Assembly (NCBI GenBank): GCA_017650905.1
Contig: JAGCDZ010000101.1
Location: 1 to 47,796, forward strand
Source of the DNA: Prevotella sp.
GTDB taxonomy: Bacteria > Bacteroidota > Bacteroidia > Bacteroidales > Bacteroidaceae
Length of the DNA: 47,796 bases
Direction of reading: 5' to 3'
In this document: positions 1 through 7,357 of the stretch, in pieces
Numbering within the stretch: position 1 is the first letter of the stretch
Layout: each line of letters starts with the position of its first letter
Program-made: the position numbers and the translations under genes
Notes under the pieces: model-generated
Database searches by the model: none
Seen by the model: only the letters and a program-made list of their open reading frames with translations
Told to the model about the DNA's origin: nothing

Positions 1-3
1 ACG

Positions 4-11
4 CAAAAATA
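4..11 (-). promoter_or_regulatory. Leftward -7 promoter box
   Basis: The minus strand reads TATTTTTG, which fits the Bacteroidetes -7 consensus TAnnTTTG. It would drive transcription out of the window to the left, as expected for a transposase operon of the proposed insertion sequence. Confidence 0.4.
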
Positions 12-43
12 CAAAAAAATCCTGCCAAATACAATTTTGGCAG
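12..43 (-). terminator. Hairpin with T-run, leftward
   Basis: CTGCCAAA (22-29) pairs perfectly with TTTGGCAG (36-43). On the minus strand the hairpin is followed within 2 nt by seven T residues. It sits just before the leftward promoter at 4-11 and would stop read-through from the host gene into the insertion sequence. That role is inferred. Confidence 0.5.
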
Positions 44-95
44 GGGTCAGTTTTATTTTGACTCTGAGGGGTCAATCAAAAAATAGCCAATGGGG

Positions 96-770
96 TCAGT
101 GAAACATGGCTCGAGGGGTCAGTTCGCTCTGGATTTTCCAAGTATTGAGCCACAATAGAACTTTAGAGTATTTATCATCAACAAGGTCTTGGAAAAAGAA
201 GAAATCTACATATCCCTTGAAATCCACGAATAAGTTAAAGAAAGACTTGTTTTTATCTAAAACTCCCTTCAAAGGACTGTCCTCACCGTTATAGTATCTG
301 CGAATACATTCCAATGTCAAATCCCATCTGTCACGAATGTCGGACCTAAATCCTCTAGTTTGGTTTATACCGCCAATTGCCGAAGGCAGAATGACTTCTC
401 CACCTATCTGATATAGTTTATGCAGATAGTTTTCAACAAACTGATGATAGTCTTTTACTTCCTTCCCTACCATCTCCAAGAATGGTCTGTTTCGATAGTA
501 TCTAAATGATGCCGTGATAGAATCATTGCTAAAATAAAAGTCTTTCCATCTTAAATAAAATTTGCTCTTTCCATCTTCGAGTTCCATCGCCTCACCGTTA
601 GGTAATCGCTTGCTCCATATAAGCTGACTGTATAATCTAAGCGTTTTGCTTTTTGAATCTGGGTCAGCCCCTCCAGCACCAAGTCCATCATTTCTTTCCC
701 AGAAGCCATCCCAAAAGCCTTTGGTGTCGCTTGTAAAGTCAAATGTTACATCAATATCTTTTATTTTCAT
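96..770 (-). CDS. DUF6994-like protein, 3' end replaced by insertion-sequence DNA
   Basis: The 224-residue product begins MKIKDIDVTFDFTSDT and contains GFWDGFW near residue 20, RDRWDLTLECIRRYYN near 150 and a phenylalanine-rich FVDFKGYVDFFFFQDLV stretch near 185. I recognise this as the DUF6994 family of Bacteroidales, which has no known function; the name is from memory. No signal peptide or membrane segment is seen, so it is probably cytoplasmic. The last ten residues (SELTPRAMFH) are encoded by the GGGGTCA repeats of the adjoining insertion-sequence end, and the stop codon lies inside one of those repeats. The natural C-terminus, probably about 20-30 residues, is therefore missing. Whether the truncated protein folds is unknown. 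Confidence 0.65.
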   Translation of the reverse strand: MKIKDIDVTFDFTSDTKGFWDGFWERNDGLGAGGADPDSKSKTLRLYSQLIWSKRLPNGEAMELEDGKSKFYLRWKDFYFSNDSITASFRYYRNRPFLEMVGKEVKDYHQFVENYLHKLYQIGGEVILPSAIGGINQTRGFRSDIRDRWDLTLECIRRYYNGEDSPLKGVLDKNKSFFNLFVDFKGYVDFFFFQDLVDDKYSKVLLWLNTWKIQSELTPRAMFH

Positions 771-868
771 AATTTAATCAATATGAATATGTAGTTTTCA
801 AATAACATAGTAACTTCGTTATCCATTGGACAAAATTTTACAAAGAGAGGATGGGATTCTTACCGCTA

Positions 869-1717
869 TTAATCTTCTTCTGGTAATTCTTGTATTCTGT
901 CAGCAGGAGACAGGTAATCAGAAGCTTTGGCAGAAGAGATAACACTACGTCCCAACTTTCCTTCCAACTGCTTGCGAGCAGCCTTAGCTACACTTCCGCC
1001 ATCCTTTGCCACACGCTTTTGCGCCTTATAACCCTTAGGATCCCGTTGTTTGGATAATTCTGTAGCCGATGCTTCCGCCAACGTATTTAGTGCAATTTCT
1101 ACGTTTGTCATATTGTCGCGTAAGTTTTCTTTCTTCAAACCCTTATAATGTCTATATTGTTTAGTTGTGAAGCCACTCCATTCTTGAGTAATGATATCAG
1201 TCAGCGAGGCATATTCCATACCCTCATGCACACCTGTCCGCTTCCACTCGTCTGTCAATTCCTTACGTACCTCAATGCTTTTGATACGTTGGTTAATCCA
1301 CGCATCAGAATAACCCAAACGTTTGTAATCGACAATGGCCTGATCTATACTCAGTTCAGGATCCTGTATCTGGTCGACACGCAGACTGGCCACCCGTGCC
1401 ATCCATTGTTTGAAGGGCTCTGCCTTAGGCGATGGGATTGCTTGAATGATTCGGAAAATGCCTTCTCTTTGTGCACAATTCACCATTTGTGGGCCTCCTG
1501 CCGTCTGAATAGAAAGGGGGGTGACAATTTGTCCCCACCCTTTGGAGAGTTCTGGGTCGCGTTTCTTCATTTTCTTAATGTAGTCTTTAGGGGCTTTACT
1601 ATCTGTCAAAGCCTCAACAACATCTACCACACAAAAGAACCACTTCTCCTTGTCATCGTCCCACACCGTGCGGACTTTCTTTTCTTCAAATAGTTGTATC
1701 GTTTGTTTCTTTGCCAT
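869..1717 (-). CDS. BRO-family (Bro-N) DNA-binding protein, copy 1
   Basis: This 282-residue protein has an N-terminal Bro-N/antirepressor-like domain (about residues 8-115, with KKVRTVWDDDKEKWFFCVVD and the IPSPKAEPFKQWM motif). A basic C-terminal region follows (WINQRIKSIEVRKELTDEWK, then SGFTTKQYRHYKGLKKENLR). Bro-N proteins are common in phages and mobile islands and bind DNA, often as antirepressors. A close paralogue lies at 2696-3550 on the other strand. The two are nearly identical before residue 40 and after about residue 95 but differ strongly between. A -7 box at 1726-1733 supports this start and implies a very short leader. A DUF1016 nuclease stump lies just upstream on the same strand. 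Confidence 0.8.
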   Translation of the reverse strand: MAKKQTIQLFEEKKVRTVWDDDKEKWFFCVVDVVEALTDSKAPKDYIKKMKKRDPELSKGWGQIVTPLSIQTAGGPQMVNCAQREGIFRIIQAIPSPKAEPFKQWMARVASLRVDQIQDPELSIDQAIVDYKRLGYSDAWINQRIKSIEVRKELTDEWKRTGVHEGMEYASLTDIITQEWSGFTTKQYRHYKGLKKENLRDNMTNVEIALNTLAEASATELSKQRDPKGYKAQKRVAKDGGSVAKAARKQLEGKLGRSVISSAKASDYLSPADRIQELPEED

Positions 1718-1725
1718 ATCGTTTG

Positions 1726-1733
1726 CAAATTTA
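1726..1733 (-). promoter_or_regulatory. Promoter -7 box for BRO copy 1
   Basis: The minus strand reads TAAATTTG (consensus TAnnTTTG), 8 bp ahead of the ATG at 1717, implying an almost leaderless mRNA. Confidence 0.5.
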
Positions 1734-1772
1734 CTACTTTTTCTAAAAAAATAATATTAAAATCATGAAAAT

Positions 1773-1786
1773 GTTCAATGTTCAAT
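1773..1786. repeat. Heptamer repeat, two GTTCAAT units
   Basis: Two perfect 7-bp units (1773-1779, 1780-1786) lie between BRO copy 1 and the DUF1016 stump and overlap the stump's stop codon. It is the smallest member of a set of 7-bp-period repeats found across the window. Confidence 0.6.
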
Positions 1787-1889
1787 GCTTCTTTTTTACT
1801 GCAGCCTTGATTTGGCTTTGGCGATAACGCTGGCTTAATTCAGCGATCCACTCCAGATACTCTTTGTCCAAATTTCTTGTTGTGTCCAT
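1782..1889 (-). pseudogene. N-terminal stump of a DUF1016/YhcG-type PDDEXK nuclease
   Basis: The frame encodes only 35 residues beginning MDTTRNLDKEYLEWIAEL and continuing SQRYRQSQIKAAVK before a stop. This matches the start of DUF1016 N-terminal domains, found on YhcG-like PDDEXK nucleases of about 350 residues. The rest, including the nuclease domain, is absent, and BRO copy 1 follows on the same strand. A heptamer repeat lies at the break point. A promoter remains at 1962-1969, so the stump may still be transcribed. Family identity rests on this short N-terminus only. Confidence 0.6.
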
Positions 1890-1961
1890 AATGTTAAATT
1901 TAAGTTGATAACACCCCGCCGAATTAGGCCCTGCTATGAGGCATGACGGGTTCTAATGGTG

Positions 1962-1992
1962 CAAAGATAAGAACAATTATTGAATAATCCAA
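1962..1992 (-). promoter_or_regulatory. Promoter for the DUF1016 stump
   Basis: The minus strand has TATCTTTG at 1969-1962 and TTG at 1992-1990, a spacing of about 20 nt, fitting the Bacteroidetes -33/-7 pattern. Confidence 0.6.
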
Positions 1993-2100
1993 GGAAAAGC
2001 CTTAGATTTTATAAGTTTTTTATTAAAAAGGGACTATCTGTGTTATAGGTTATTATGGATATTTATACCCAGTCACCTGTCCCAGTGGCTACATCGTTAA

Positions 2101-2175
2101 AAAAAAGTTCGTACGGTATGGGATGACGAGCAGGAGAAAGCTATGTTGGACCTTATTACAGAAAAACATCTGTAG
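2101..2175 (+). pseudogene. Scrap of a third BRO-family gene
   Basis: Bases 2107-2139 read KVRTVWDDEQEK, nearly base-for-base identical with the start of BRO copy 2 (about 2739-2771). Homology stops abruptly after the lysine, and the frame ends twelve codons later at 2175 with unrelated residues. No start codon belongs to it. It is best explained as the remnant of a duplication or recombination between BRO genes. Confidence 0.7.
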
Positions 2176-2247
2176 TAGAGACTCCCAATGTTATGATTGT
2201 CTACTGATTTATTTCTTGAAAATCTTCATTTATTCCGAAATTATTCG

Positions 2248-2255
2248 TACCTTTG
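2248..2255 (+). promoter_or_regulatory. Promoter -7 box before the RhuM remnant
   Basis: TACCTTTG fits TAnnTTTG and lies 40 bp before the ATG at 2296. No convincing -33 element is seen at the usual distance. It may also serve BRO copy 2 downstream. Confidence 0.5.
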
Positions 2256-2295
2256 CAAACGTGCTATGGTATAACCATAAAACTAAAAGCGAGAT

Positions 2296-2668
2296 ATGAA
2301 CGATAAAAGAAACATCATACTATACACGACTCCTGACAGAGAGGCGAAGATTGAGGTGACGCTACAGGATGAGACCGTATGGCTGACCCTCGACCAGATG
2401 GCAGAATTGTTCCAGCGTAACAAATCCACCATTTCCCGACATATTAAGAACATCTTCGAGACAGGAGAACTGAACAAAGAACTAGTTGTTGCAAAAAATG
2501 CAACAACCACTCGGCATGGTACAATTAAAGGCAAAACACAGATGCCAAATCCGATAAGTTCAAGGAGCGCACAGCCAACGAACTTACTCCAGTGGAGATT
2601 ACTTCATAGAGAACTTTGAGAGAGAGCAACAACGTTTAAAAGACAGTAATAAGAATGAATGGCGATGA
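2296..2668 (+). pseudogene. RhuM-family gene, internally deleted and frameshifted
   Basis: The first 75 or so codons read as a RhuM-family N-terminus (IEVTLQDETVWLTLDQMAEL, then FQRNKSTISRHIKNIFETGE). The reading then jumps to fragments of the family's C-terminus in other frames: DKFKERTANELTPVEI, then, after a shift, DYFIENFEREQQRLKDSNK ending NEWR and a stop at 2666-2668. Intact RhuM proteins are roughly 300-350 residues, so about 200 codons are missing. RhuM proteins were named from a Salmonella pathogenicity island; their function is poorly defined. A second, better preserved RhuM gene stands at 9587. Confidence 0.75.
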
Positions 2669-2695
2669 CTAACTAAAACCGATATGGAATGAGTT

Positions 2696-3550
2696 ATGAC
2701 AAAGAAACAAGCAATACAACTCTTTGAAGAAAAGAAAGTTCGCACGGTATGGGATGACGAGCAGGAGAAATGGTATTTCTCTATCGTAGATGTATGTTAT
2801 GTACTTACTGACAGCAAAGATGCTCTAACGGCCCGTAAGTACTGGAATAAGCTGAAACAACGTCTGAAAGAGGAAGGTAATGAAACGGTGACAAATTGTC
2901 ACCAGTTGAAAATGCGTGCAGCCGATGGCAAGATGCGACTGACGGATGTCGCTGATACAGAGCAGCTTTTCCGCTTGATTCAGTCTATCCCTTCTCCCAA
3001 GGCTGAGCCGTTCAAGCTATGGATGGCTCAGGTGGCCAGTCAGCGATTAGACCAGATGCAGGACCCAGAACTCAGCATCGATCAAGCCATTATCGATTAC
3101 AAGCATCTTGGTTATTCAGACGCATGGATTAACCAGCGCGTCAAGAGCATAGAGGTTCGTAAGGAACTCACAGACGAATGGAAGCGTACAGGTGTGAAAG
3201 AAGGGCTTGAATATGCTTCGTTGACAGATATCATTACTCGTGAATGGAGCGGATTCACCACCAAACAATACAAGCATCATAAGGGACTGAAGAAAGAAAA
3301 TCTGCGCGACAACATGACCAATCTCGAAATAGCACTTAATATCCTGGCCGAAGCCTCTGCTACTGAAATTTCCAAGCAGCGTGATCCCAAAGGCTATAAC
3401 GCCCAGACACAAGTTGCCAAAGAGGGTGGTAGCGTAGCCAAAGCGGCTCGCAAGCAGTTGGAGAGCAAATTGGGCCGCAGCGTCATCTCTAAATCAAAAG
3501 CCAGCGACTATCTTTTGCCTGAAAATGCTGAAAAAGAGGAATCTAAATGA
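2696..3550 (+). CDS. BRO-family (Bro-N) DNA-binding protein, copy 2
   Basis: This 284-residue paralogue of the gene at 869-1717 shares its opening (KKVRTVWDDEQEKWYFSIVD), the IPSPKAEPFKLWMAQVASQR motif and almost the whole C-terminal half (ELTDEWKRTGVKEGLEYASL; GGSVAKAARKQLE). Residues 42-95 differ: here KYWNKLKQRLKEEGNETVTN followed by a GKMRLTDVADTEQLFRLIQ segment, closer to the usual Bro-N pattern. A DNA-binding, antirepressor-like role is inferred from the family. It lies 27 bp behind the RhuM remnant and probably shares its promoter at 2248. The start ATG at 2696 aligns with that of copy 1. Confidence 0.8.
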   Translation: MTKKQAIQLFEEKKVRTVWDDEQEKWYFSIVDVCYVLTDSKDALTARKYWNKLKQRLKEEGNETVTNCHQLKMRAADGKMRLTDVADTEQLFRLIQSIPSPKAEPFKLWMAQVASQRLDQMQDPELSIDQAIIDYKHLGYSDAWINQRVKSIEVRKELTDEWKRTGVKEGLEYASLTDIITREWSGFTTKQYKHHKGLKKENLRDNMTNLEIALNILAEASATEISKQRDPKGYNAQTQVAKEGGSVAKAARKQLESKLGRSVISKSKASDYLLPENAEKEESK

Positions 3551-4118
3551 AATGAAGAATTAAGATGACTGCTTATACAATACTCAAGGAATATATCTGG
3601 CTGATGAATATTATTCATCATGCAGGAATTCGCACACCGGGACAGAGTCATGTGATTCTAATCGTTTCTAAGAAACGCTTGCCAAAGCAAGAATTCGGCC
3701 TATAATAGAAGGTAAAGAGAGGAAGAACGAGGAAGGTCATTTTTGGATTGAAAGCAAATTGGGGAGGATTGTAGAAGTAGTTAAGTTTTCAAATCGTAAC
3801 CTCATTTAGCCATTTCCTTCATCTTTGTGACGAAACTGTTGAAGCTCGTCAGCAGTTCTTCAAGTGAAGCGACAAGCCGATTACCTCGTAGGTACTGCGC
3901 TCAACTTAAGAAAACAAAAGTCTAAAGTCCGCCGAGCTTGCTCATCAGAAAGCAGGCAAGCATCTTTATGTGGCACTCCACAGAAAGGTGCGTATTAGAT
4001 TACACCCTTTTATGGCATAGGAAACAGAAATCTTTGCGGAATGATACCATATCAAGAGAAAAGACCACTCTTTTTCTTAATTTATGTTCACGAATTATTG
4101 TATCCCCAATTTTTTGAT
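3551..4118. other. Decayed sequence between BRO copy 2 and the defence-like operon
   Basis: No intact gene is seen. At 3672-3809 a plus-strand frame without a start reads IIEGKERKNEEGHFWIESKL and looks like a C-terminal fragment of something unidentified. On the minus strand, about 3905-3802, a frame ends LEELLTSFNSFVTKMKEMAK, also a C-terminal-looking scrap. The two overlap tail to tail at 3802-3809. A possible WYL-type N-terminus at 3565 is listed separately. The stretch is best read as recombination debris. Confidence 0.5.
3565..3705 (+). pseudogene. Possible N-terminal scrap of a WYL-type regulator
   Basis: The 46-codon frame begins MTAYTILKEYIWLMNIIHHAG. That resembles the opening helix of WYL-domain transcriptional regulators of Bacteroidales, which usually continue with a winged-helix motif. 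Here the frame goes on with unrelated residues and stops. Only about 20 residues support the match, so this is a weak call. Confidence 0.35.
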
Positions 4119-4126
4119 TATATTTG
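4098..4126 (+). promoter_or_regulatory. Promoter of the four-gene operon
   Basis: TTG at 4098-4100 and TATATTTG at 4119-4126, 18 bp apart, fit the Bacteroidetes promoter. The predicted transcript start near 4132 lies downstream of an in-frame ATG at 4041 and upstream of the ATG at 4170, which decides the start of the XRE gene. No other -7 box was noticed before the later genes, which overlap. Confidence 0.6.
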
Positions 4127-4169
4127 CGCACAGAACGCTCAATGTTGGGCAAGAATAACTAAAAGCGAT

Positions 4170-4397
4170 ATGGAGATACAACGCTATAACAGGCTAAAAA
4201 TAGTACTGGCCGAGAAAGAAAGAACAGGCACGTGGCTCTCAGAGCAGATGGGCCATAATGTCAGTATTGTTTCACGCTGGATGACTAACAAGGTACAGCC
4301 CTCCGTGGAACAACTCTACGAGATAGCACACCACCTCGACGTGGATGTGAAGGAATTATTAGTGTCATCAAAAAAACAAGTAAATTTTAAACGCTAA
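4170..4397 (+). CDS. Small XRE-family HTH regulator
   Basis: The 75-residue product is almost entirely a Cro/C1-type helix-turn-helix: WLSEQMGHNVSIVSRWMTN carries helices 2 and 3, followed by KVQPSVEQLYEIAHHLDVDV. Such single-domain regulators commonly sit first in toxin-antitoxin and defence operons and repress their own promoter. The reading frame is open back to 4041, but the promoter at 4098-4126 and the family's usual N-terminus favour ATG 4170. Its stop codon shares one base with the next gene's start (TAATG), which suggests translational coupling. Autoregulation is inferred; no operator dyad was confirmed. Confidence 0.8.
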   Translation: MEIQRYNRLKIVLAEKERTGTWLSEQMGHNVSIVSRWMTNKVQPSVEQLYEIAHHLDVDVKELLVSSKKQVNFKR

Positions 4398-7357
4398 TGA
4401 ACTATCCACTAATTACAGACTATATCGACTCGATAAGATTTGCAGAGTATAATTTTGCTACACTTACTAACCTACGTCCAATATTTGAAAAAGATGACAA
4501 TCCCTTATACATTATTGAGGGTAATTGTATAGTTTTTAAAATGGAAGATGTCGTTTTTAAAAAGAACTATTGGGTTAAGTGCTTTCTTTTAGAACAATTA
4601 GGTAGAAAAGAATGGTATGATGAAATTTGTCAAAGTGGTTTGTTCTTCTCTAAGGATTCTTTTTTTTTAGAAAACGAACTATTTGTTGATACGGATATGA
4701 CAAATAATGAGGAATTTCCAGTATTCATTTATCCATGTACAGAAAATGTTTGCTTTGCTGACTATATATATGCAAATTTAGATAATAAACATGCGCTTAT
4801 TCGTTTGTCCACCCAATTTGGCCAAATATTGAAATGGTCGCGAGATGCTAATTTCATATGGAACAAATTGGATATTTCAAAAATGTTTGTGAACACAAAG
4901 GAGAACCTTGAATTTGTAAATCTTGATGATATACTTTTAAAAAGCTCTGAAGACACTGATATTTATCAATTTGATGAAGTTTCAATTGTCATGTTACTCC
5001 TTTCTTTAAAAGCAATATCAATAATGCCTGATTTATTTGATTTAGAAAGGATAAAAAGTCATTTGCTTTTTGCAATTCAAGATAGTGAGCATATAGTGAA
5101 GAGCGAATTATTTCAAAAGTTAATACAGATTGATGACAAAGAAATCAATTCGTTAATTGGATATTTACTTCTTTGCTTGAATTCTGATTTTAATTTTCGA
5201 ATCGATTCAAGCATCTTTAGTCTGAAACCTATTTTTGAATCAGAAATCGATGAACTTTTGTACTACGCAAAGAATGGTGATGACAAAAAACAAGTGGAAT
5301 TAGCTAGAATCTATTATAAGCAAAAGTTGTATCCAGAGGCTTTTAAATGGTATTCTGCAGCAGCAAGCCTAGGAAATCCTGATGGCATAAATGGCGTTGG
5401 CTGTTGCTATAAGGGAGGATTATCTGTAGAAAAAAATGAAGAATATGCCGTTCAATTATTTACCAAAGCAGCGGATAAAGGGTCAGAAAGAGCTCAATAC
5501 AATCTTGCTATGGCATACTATACAGGGAAAGGAATTGAATCGGACTGGGAAAAGGCTTTTTCACTTTTCAAAAAATTAGCAGAAAATGGTGAACCACATT
5601 CCCAATACATGGTTGGTAAATACCTTATGTCTAATCATGGAGGTACAATTTCATGGCATATAGTAAGTAAACGCAACACAAAAGAAGCATTTAAATGGTT
5701 TGAAAAATCTGCTATCCAAGGAAATTCTAGTGCCCAACAGCAATTAGGACTGTTTTATGAATCTGGAACAGATCCCTGTATAAGAAACATTGAAAAGGCA
5801 TTTGATTGGTATCTAAAATCAGCAGATCAGGGTAATATTGAAGCTATATTCGCACTTGGAAGGCTATACACAAATGGCATAGATGAAAAAAAACCTGATA
5901 TGGCGAAAGCTTTCCATTATTTTCTAAAAGCTGCAGAATCTGGCCATCCAGAAGCACAATATAGAGTTGGCGTAGCGCTGTATTATGGTAAAGGAACTGA
6001 AATTGATAAAGAATCTGCAATGTCTTGGCTTAATAAATCTGCGAGTCAAAGAAATGATGCCGCTCATAATCTTTTAATCCAACTCAAATCAGAGCATACA
6101 GAAGTAGAAAATAACGATACAGCGGCAACACAAGGTGAAATGGCAAATGCAAAAATGGATTCATATGATGTTTTATATAGTGTCGATGGAAAGAAATTGT
6201 TGCATTATGGAATTGATGACGTAACAAATGATTTTAATTTTGGCACAATAAAACAGCAGTCGTTGAAAAAATACTCTGTTCCAGAAGGAGTTACAATTAT
6301 CTGTGACGATGCTTTTAGTGATTGTGAATCACTTGAGACTATAATCTTGCCATCTTCCATAAAGTTAATAGGTAGTGGTGCTTTTTATAATTGTGTAAAT
6401 CTGGAATCAATTGTTATACCAGAAGGTGTGAAATCTATAGAGTCCTATACTTTTAATGGATGCTCATCATTACAAGATCTTGTATTACCCCGCTCACTTG
6501 AAACAATCAACACCAGTGCTTTAACTGATGTTAAGGGTATAGAATCAAATTCACCTAATTTCATAGTAAAGGAAGAGTGCCTTTATAGCCAAGATTTAAA
6601 AACACTTATCCATTTTTTTAATAATGGAAGAACATTTTTTAATATCCCTAATGGTACAACTCGTATTGAGAGTTACGCATTTGAAAATTCTACCATAAGA
6701 AGTATATTAATTCCTAATTCTGTTTCCTCTATTGGTGATTGCGCCTTTGCTAGTTGTAAAAAACTCCAAGAGATAGAATTGCCATCGTCAATTACAGAAA
6801 TTGGGGAGGCTGCTTTTGATAATTGTGCAAGTTTATACAACATTATACTCCCAAGATATTTGAAGCGTATAGATGTTCAAACATTTGAGCATTGCAAGAG
6901 TCTTACACGTATTCAAATACCTGATTCAGTTGAAGAAATTGGAAATTATGCATTTGCACTAACAAGCTTGAAATCAATCTGCTTGCCTCAAAACTTGAAG
7001 AAATTAGGCGGAATGTGCTTTGCTTTAGCACCATTAGAAAGAATTATGTCAAATTCTGAGTCTATGTTAGTTGATAATATGACAGTTTACAGTGCAGATA
7101 GAAAAACATTGATACAATACTATGGACACGATCAAAGGCTTGTTATTCCAAATAGTGTTGTTAAGATTGGAGATTTTGCATTTGCTTGTGCCTATTCTAT
7201 TAATGAGCTTGTCATCCCTGATTCTGTTGAAGAAATCGGCAAATCTTTTTTAGAGGAAGTTTTGCCTGATAAAATAATAGTGCCAGCCAATTTGGTTGAA
7301 ATAGTTAAAGATAGAACAGAAAGCTATTATCATAATCATATTGTTGTAAGTGAGTGA
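4397..7357 (+). CDS. Degenerate kinase-like / Sel1-repeat / BspA-type LRR protein
   Basis: The 986-residue product appears to have three parts. Residues 30-240 follow the layout of a kinase-like domain known to me from Bacteroidales proteins: NPLYIIEGNCIVFKM, then WVKCFLLEQ with a possible ATP-binding lysine K61, and EVSIVMLLLSLKAI near 195. Where active relatives have an HGDLKPDN-like catalytic loop, this protein has WNKLDISK (155-162), with lysine 157 at the catalytic aspartate. Residues 295-560 hold about six Sel1/TPR-like repeats (AFKWYSAAASLGNPDG, AFKWFEKSAIQGNSSA). Residues 620-985 hold BspA-type leucine-rich repeats (ITEIGEAAFDNCASLYNIIL). No signal peptide or membrane segment is seen. 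It overlaps the next gene by 4 bp. A sensing or scaffold role is inferred from its repeats and context. Confidence 0.75.
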   Translation: MNYPLITDYIDSIRFAEYNFATLTNLRPIFEKDDNPLYIIEGNCIVFKMEDVVFKKNYWVKCFLLEQLGRKEWYDEICQSGLFFSKDSFFLENELFVDTDMTNNEEFPVFIYPCTENVCFADYIYANLDNKHALIRLSTQFGQILKWSRDANFIWNKLDISKMFVNTKENLEFVNLDDILLKSSEDTDIYQFDEVSIVMLLLSLKAISIMPDLFDLERIKSHLLFAIQDSEHIVKSELFQKLIQIDDKEINSLIGYLLLCLNSDFNFRIDSSIFSLKPIFESEIDELLYYAKNGDDKKQVELARIYYKQKLYPEAFKWYSAAASLGNPDGINGVGCCYKGGLSVEKNEEYAVQLFTKAADKGSERAQYNLAMAYYTGKGIESDWEKAFSLFKKLAENGEPHSQYMVGKYLMSNHGGTISWHIVSKRNTKEAFKWFEKSAIQGNSSAQQQLGLFYESGTDPCIRNIEKAFDWYLKSADQGNIEAIFALGRLYTNGIDEKKPDMAKAFHYFLKAAESGHPEAQYRVGVALYYGKGTEIDKESAMSWLNKSASQRNDAAHNLLIQLKSEHTEVENNDTAATQGEMANAKMDSYDVLYSVDGKKLLHYGIDDVTNDFNFGTIKQQSLKKYSVPEGVTIICDDAFSDCESLETIILPSSIKLIGSGAFYNCVNLESIVIPEGVKSIESYTFNGCSSLQDLVLPRSLETINTSALTDVKGIESNSPNFIVKEECLYSQDLKTLIHFFNNGRTFFNIPNGTTRIESYAFENSTIRSILIPNSVSSIGDCAFASCKKLQEIELPSSITEIGEAAFDNCASLYNIILPRYLKRIDVQTFEHCKSLTRIQIPDSVEEIGNYAFALTSLKSICLPQNLKKLGGMCFALAPLERIMSNSESMLVDNMTVYSADRKTLIQYYGHDQRLVIPNSVVKIGDFAFACAYSINELVIPDSVEEIGKSFLEEVLPDKIIVPANLVEIVKDRTESYYHNHIVVSE

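Larger units (their letters stand above)
1..122 (-). mobile_element. Probable end of an IS21-type insertion sequence
   Basis: Four copies of GGGGTCA(G/A) start at 43, 68, 92 and 115, a spacing of 25, 24 and 23 bp. Multiple short repeats of this kind inside the ends are typical of IS21-family elements. A hairpin (22-43) and an outward promoter (4-11) lie inside the repeats and point left, where the transposase genes would be. The exact outer tip cannot be fixed because the other end is outside the window. The element has entered the 3' part of the neighbouring leftward gene. Family assignment is inference from repeat layout. Confidence 0.55.
1890..2247. other. Non-coding accessory spacer with BRO debris
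   Basis: No intact gene is seen. The stretch holds the leftward promoter for the DUF1016 stump (1962-1992) and a scrap of a third BRO gene (2101-2175). The remaining sequence is AT-rich and I recognise nothing else in it. Confidence 0.5.

Noticed and set aside
43-122. Regular GGGGTCA repeats as a CRISPR array
   Set aside because: Repeat units are only 7-8 bp with 15-17-bp gaps, and there are no cas genes; an insertion-sequence end explains them better.
4041-4169. Extra 43 codons on the XRE regulator
   Set aside because: The operon promoter at 4098-4126 lies inside them and the residues do not resemble any regulator.
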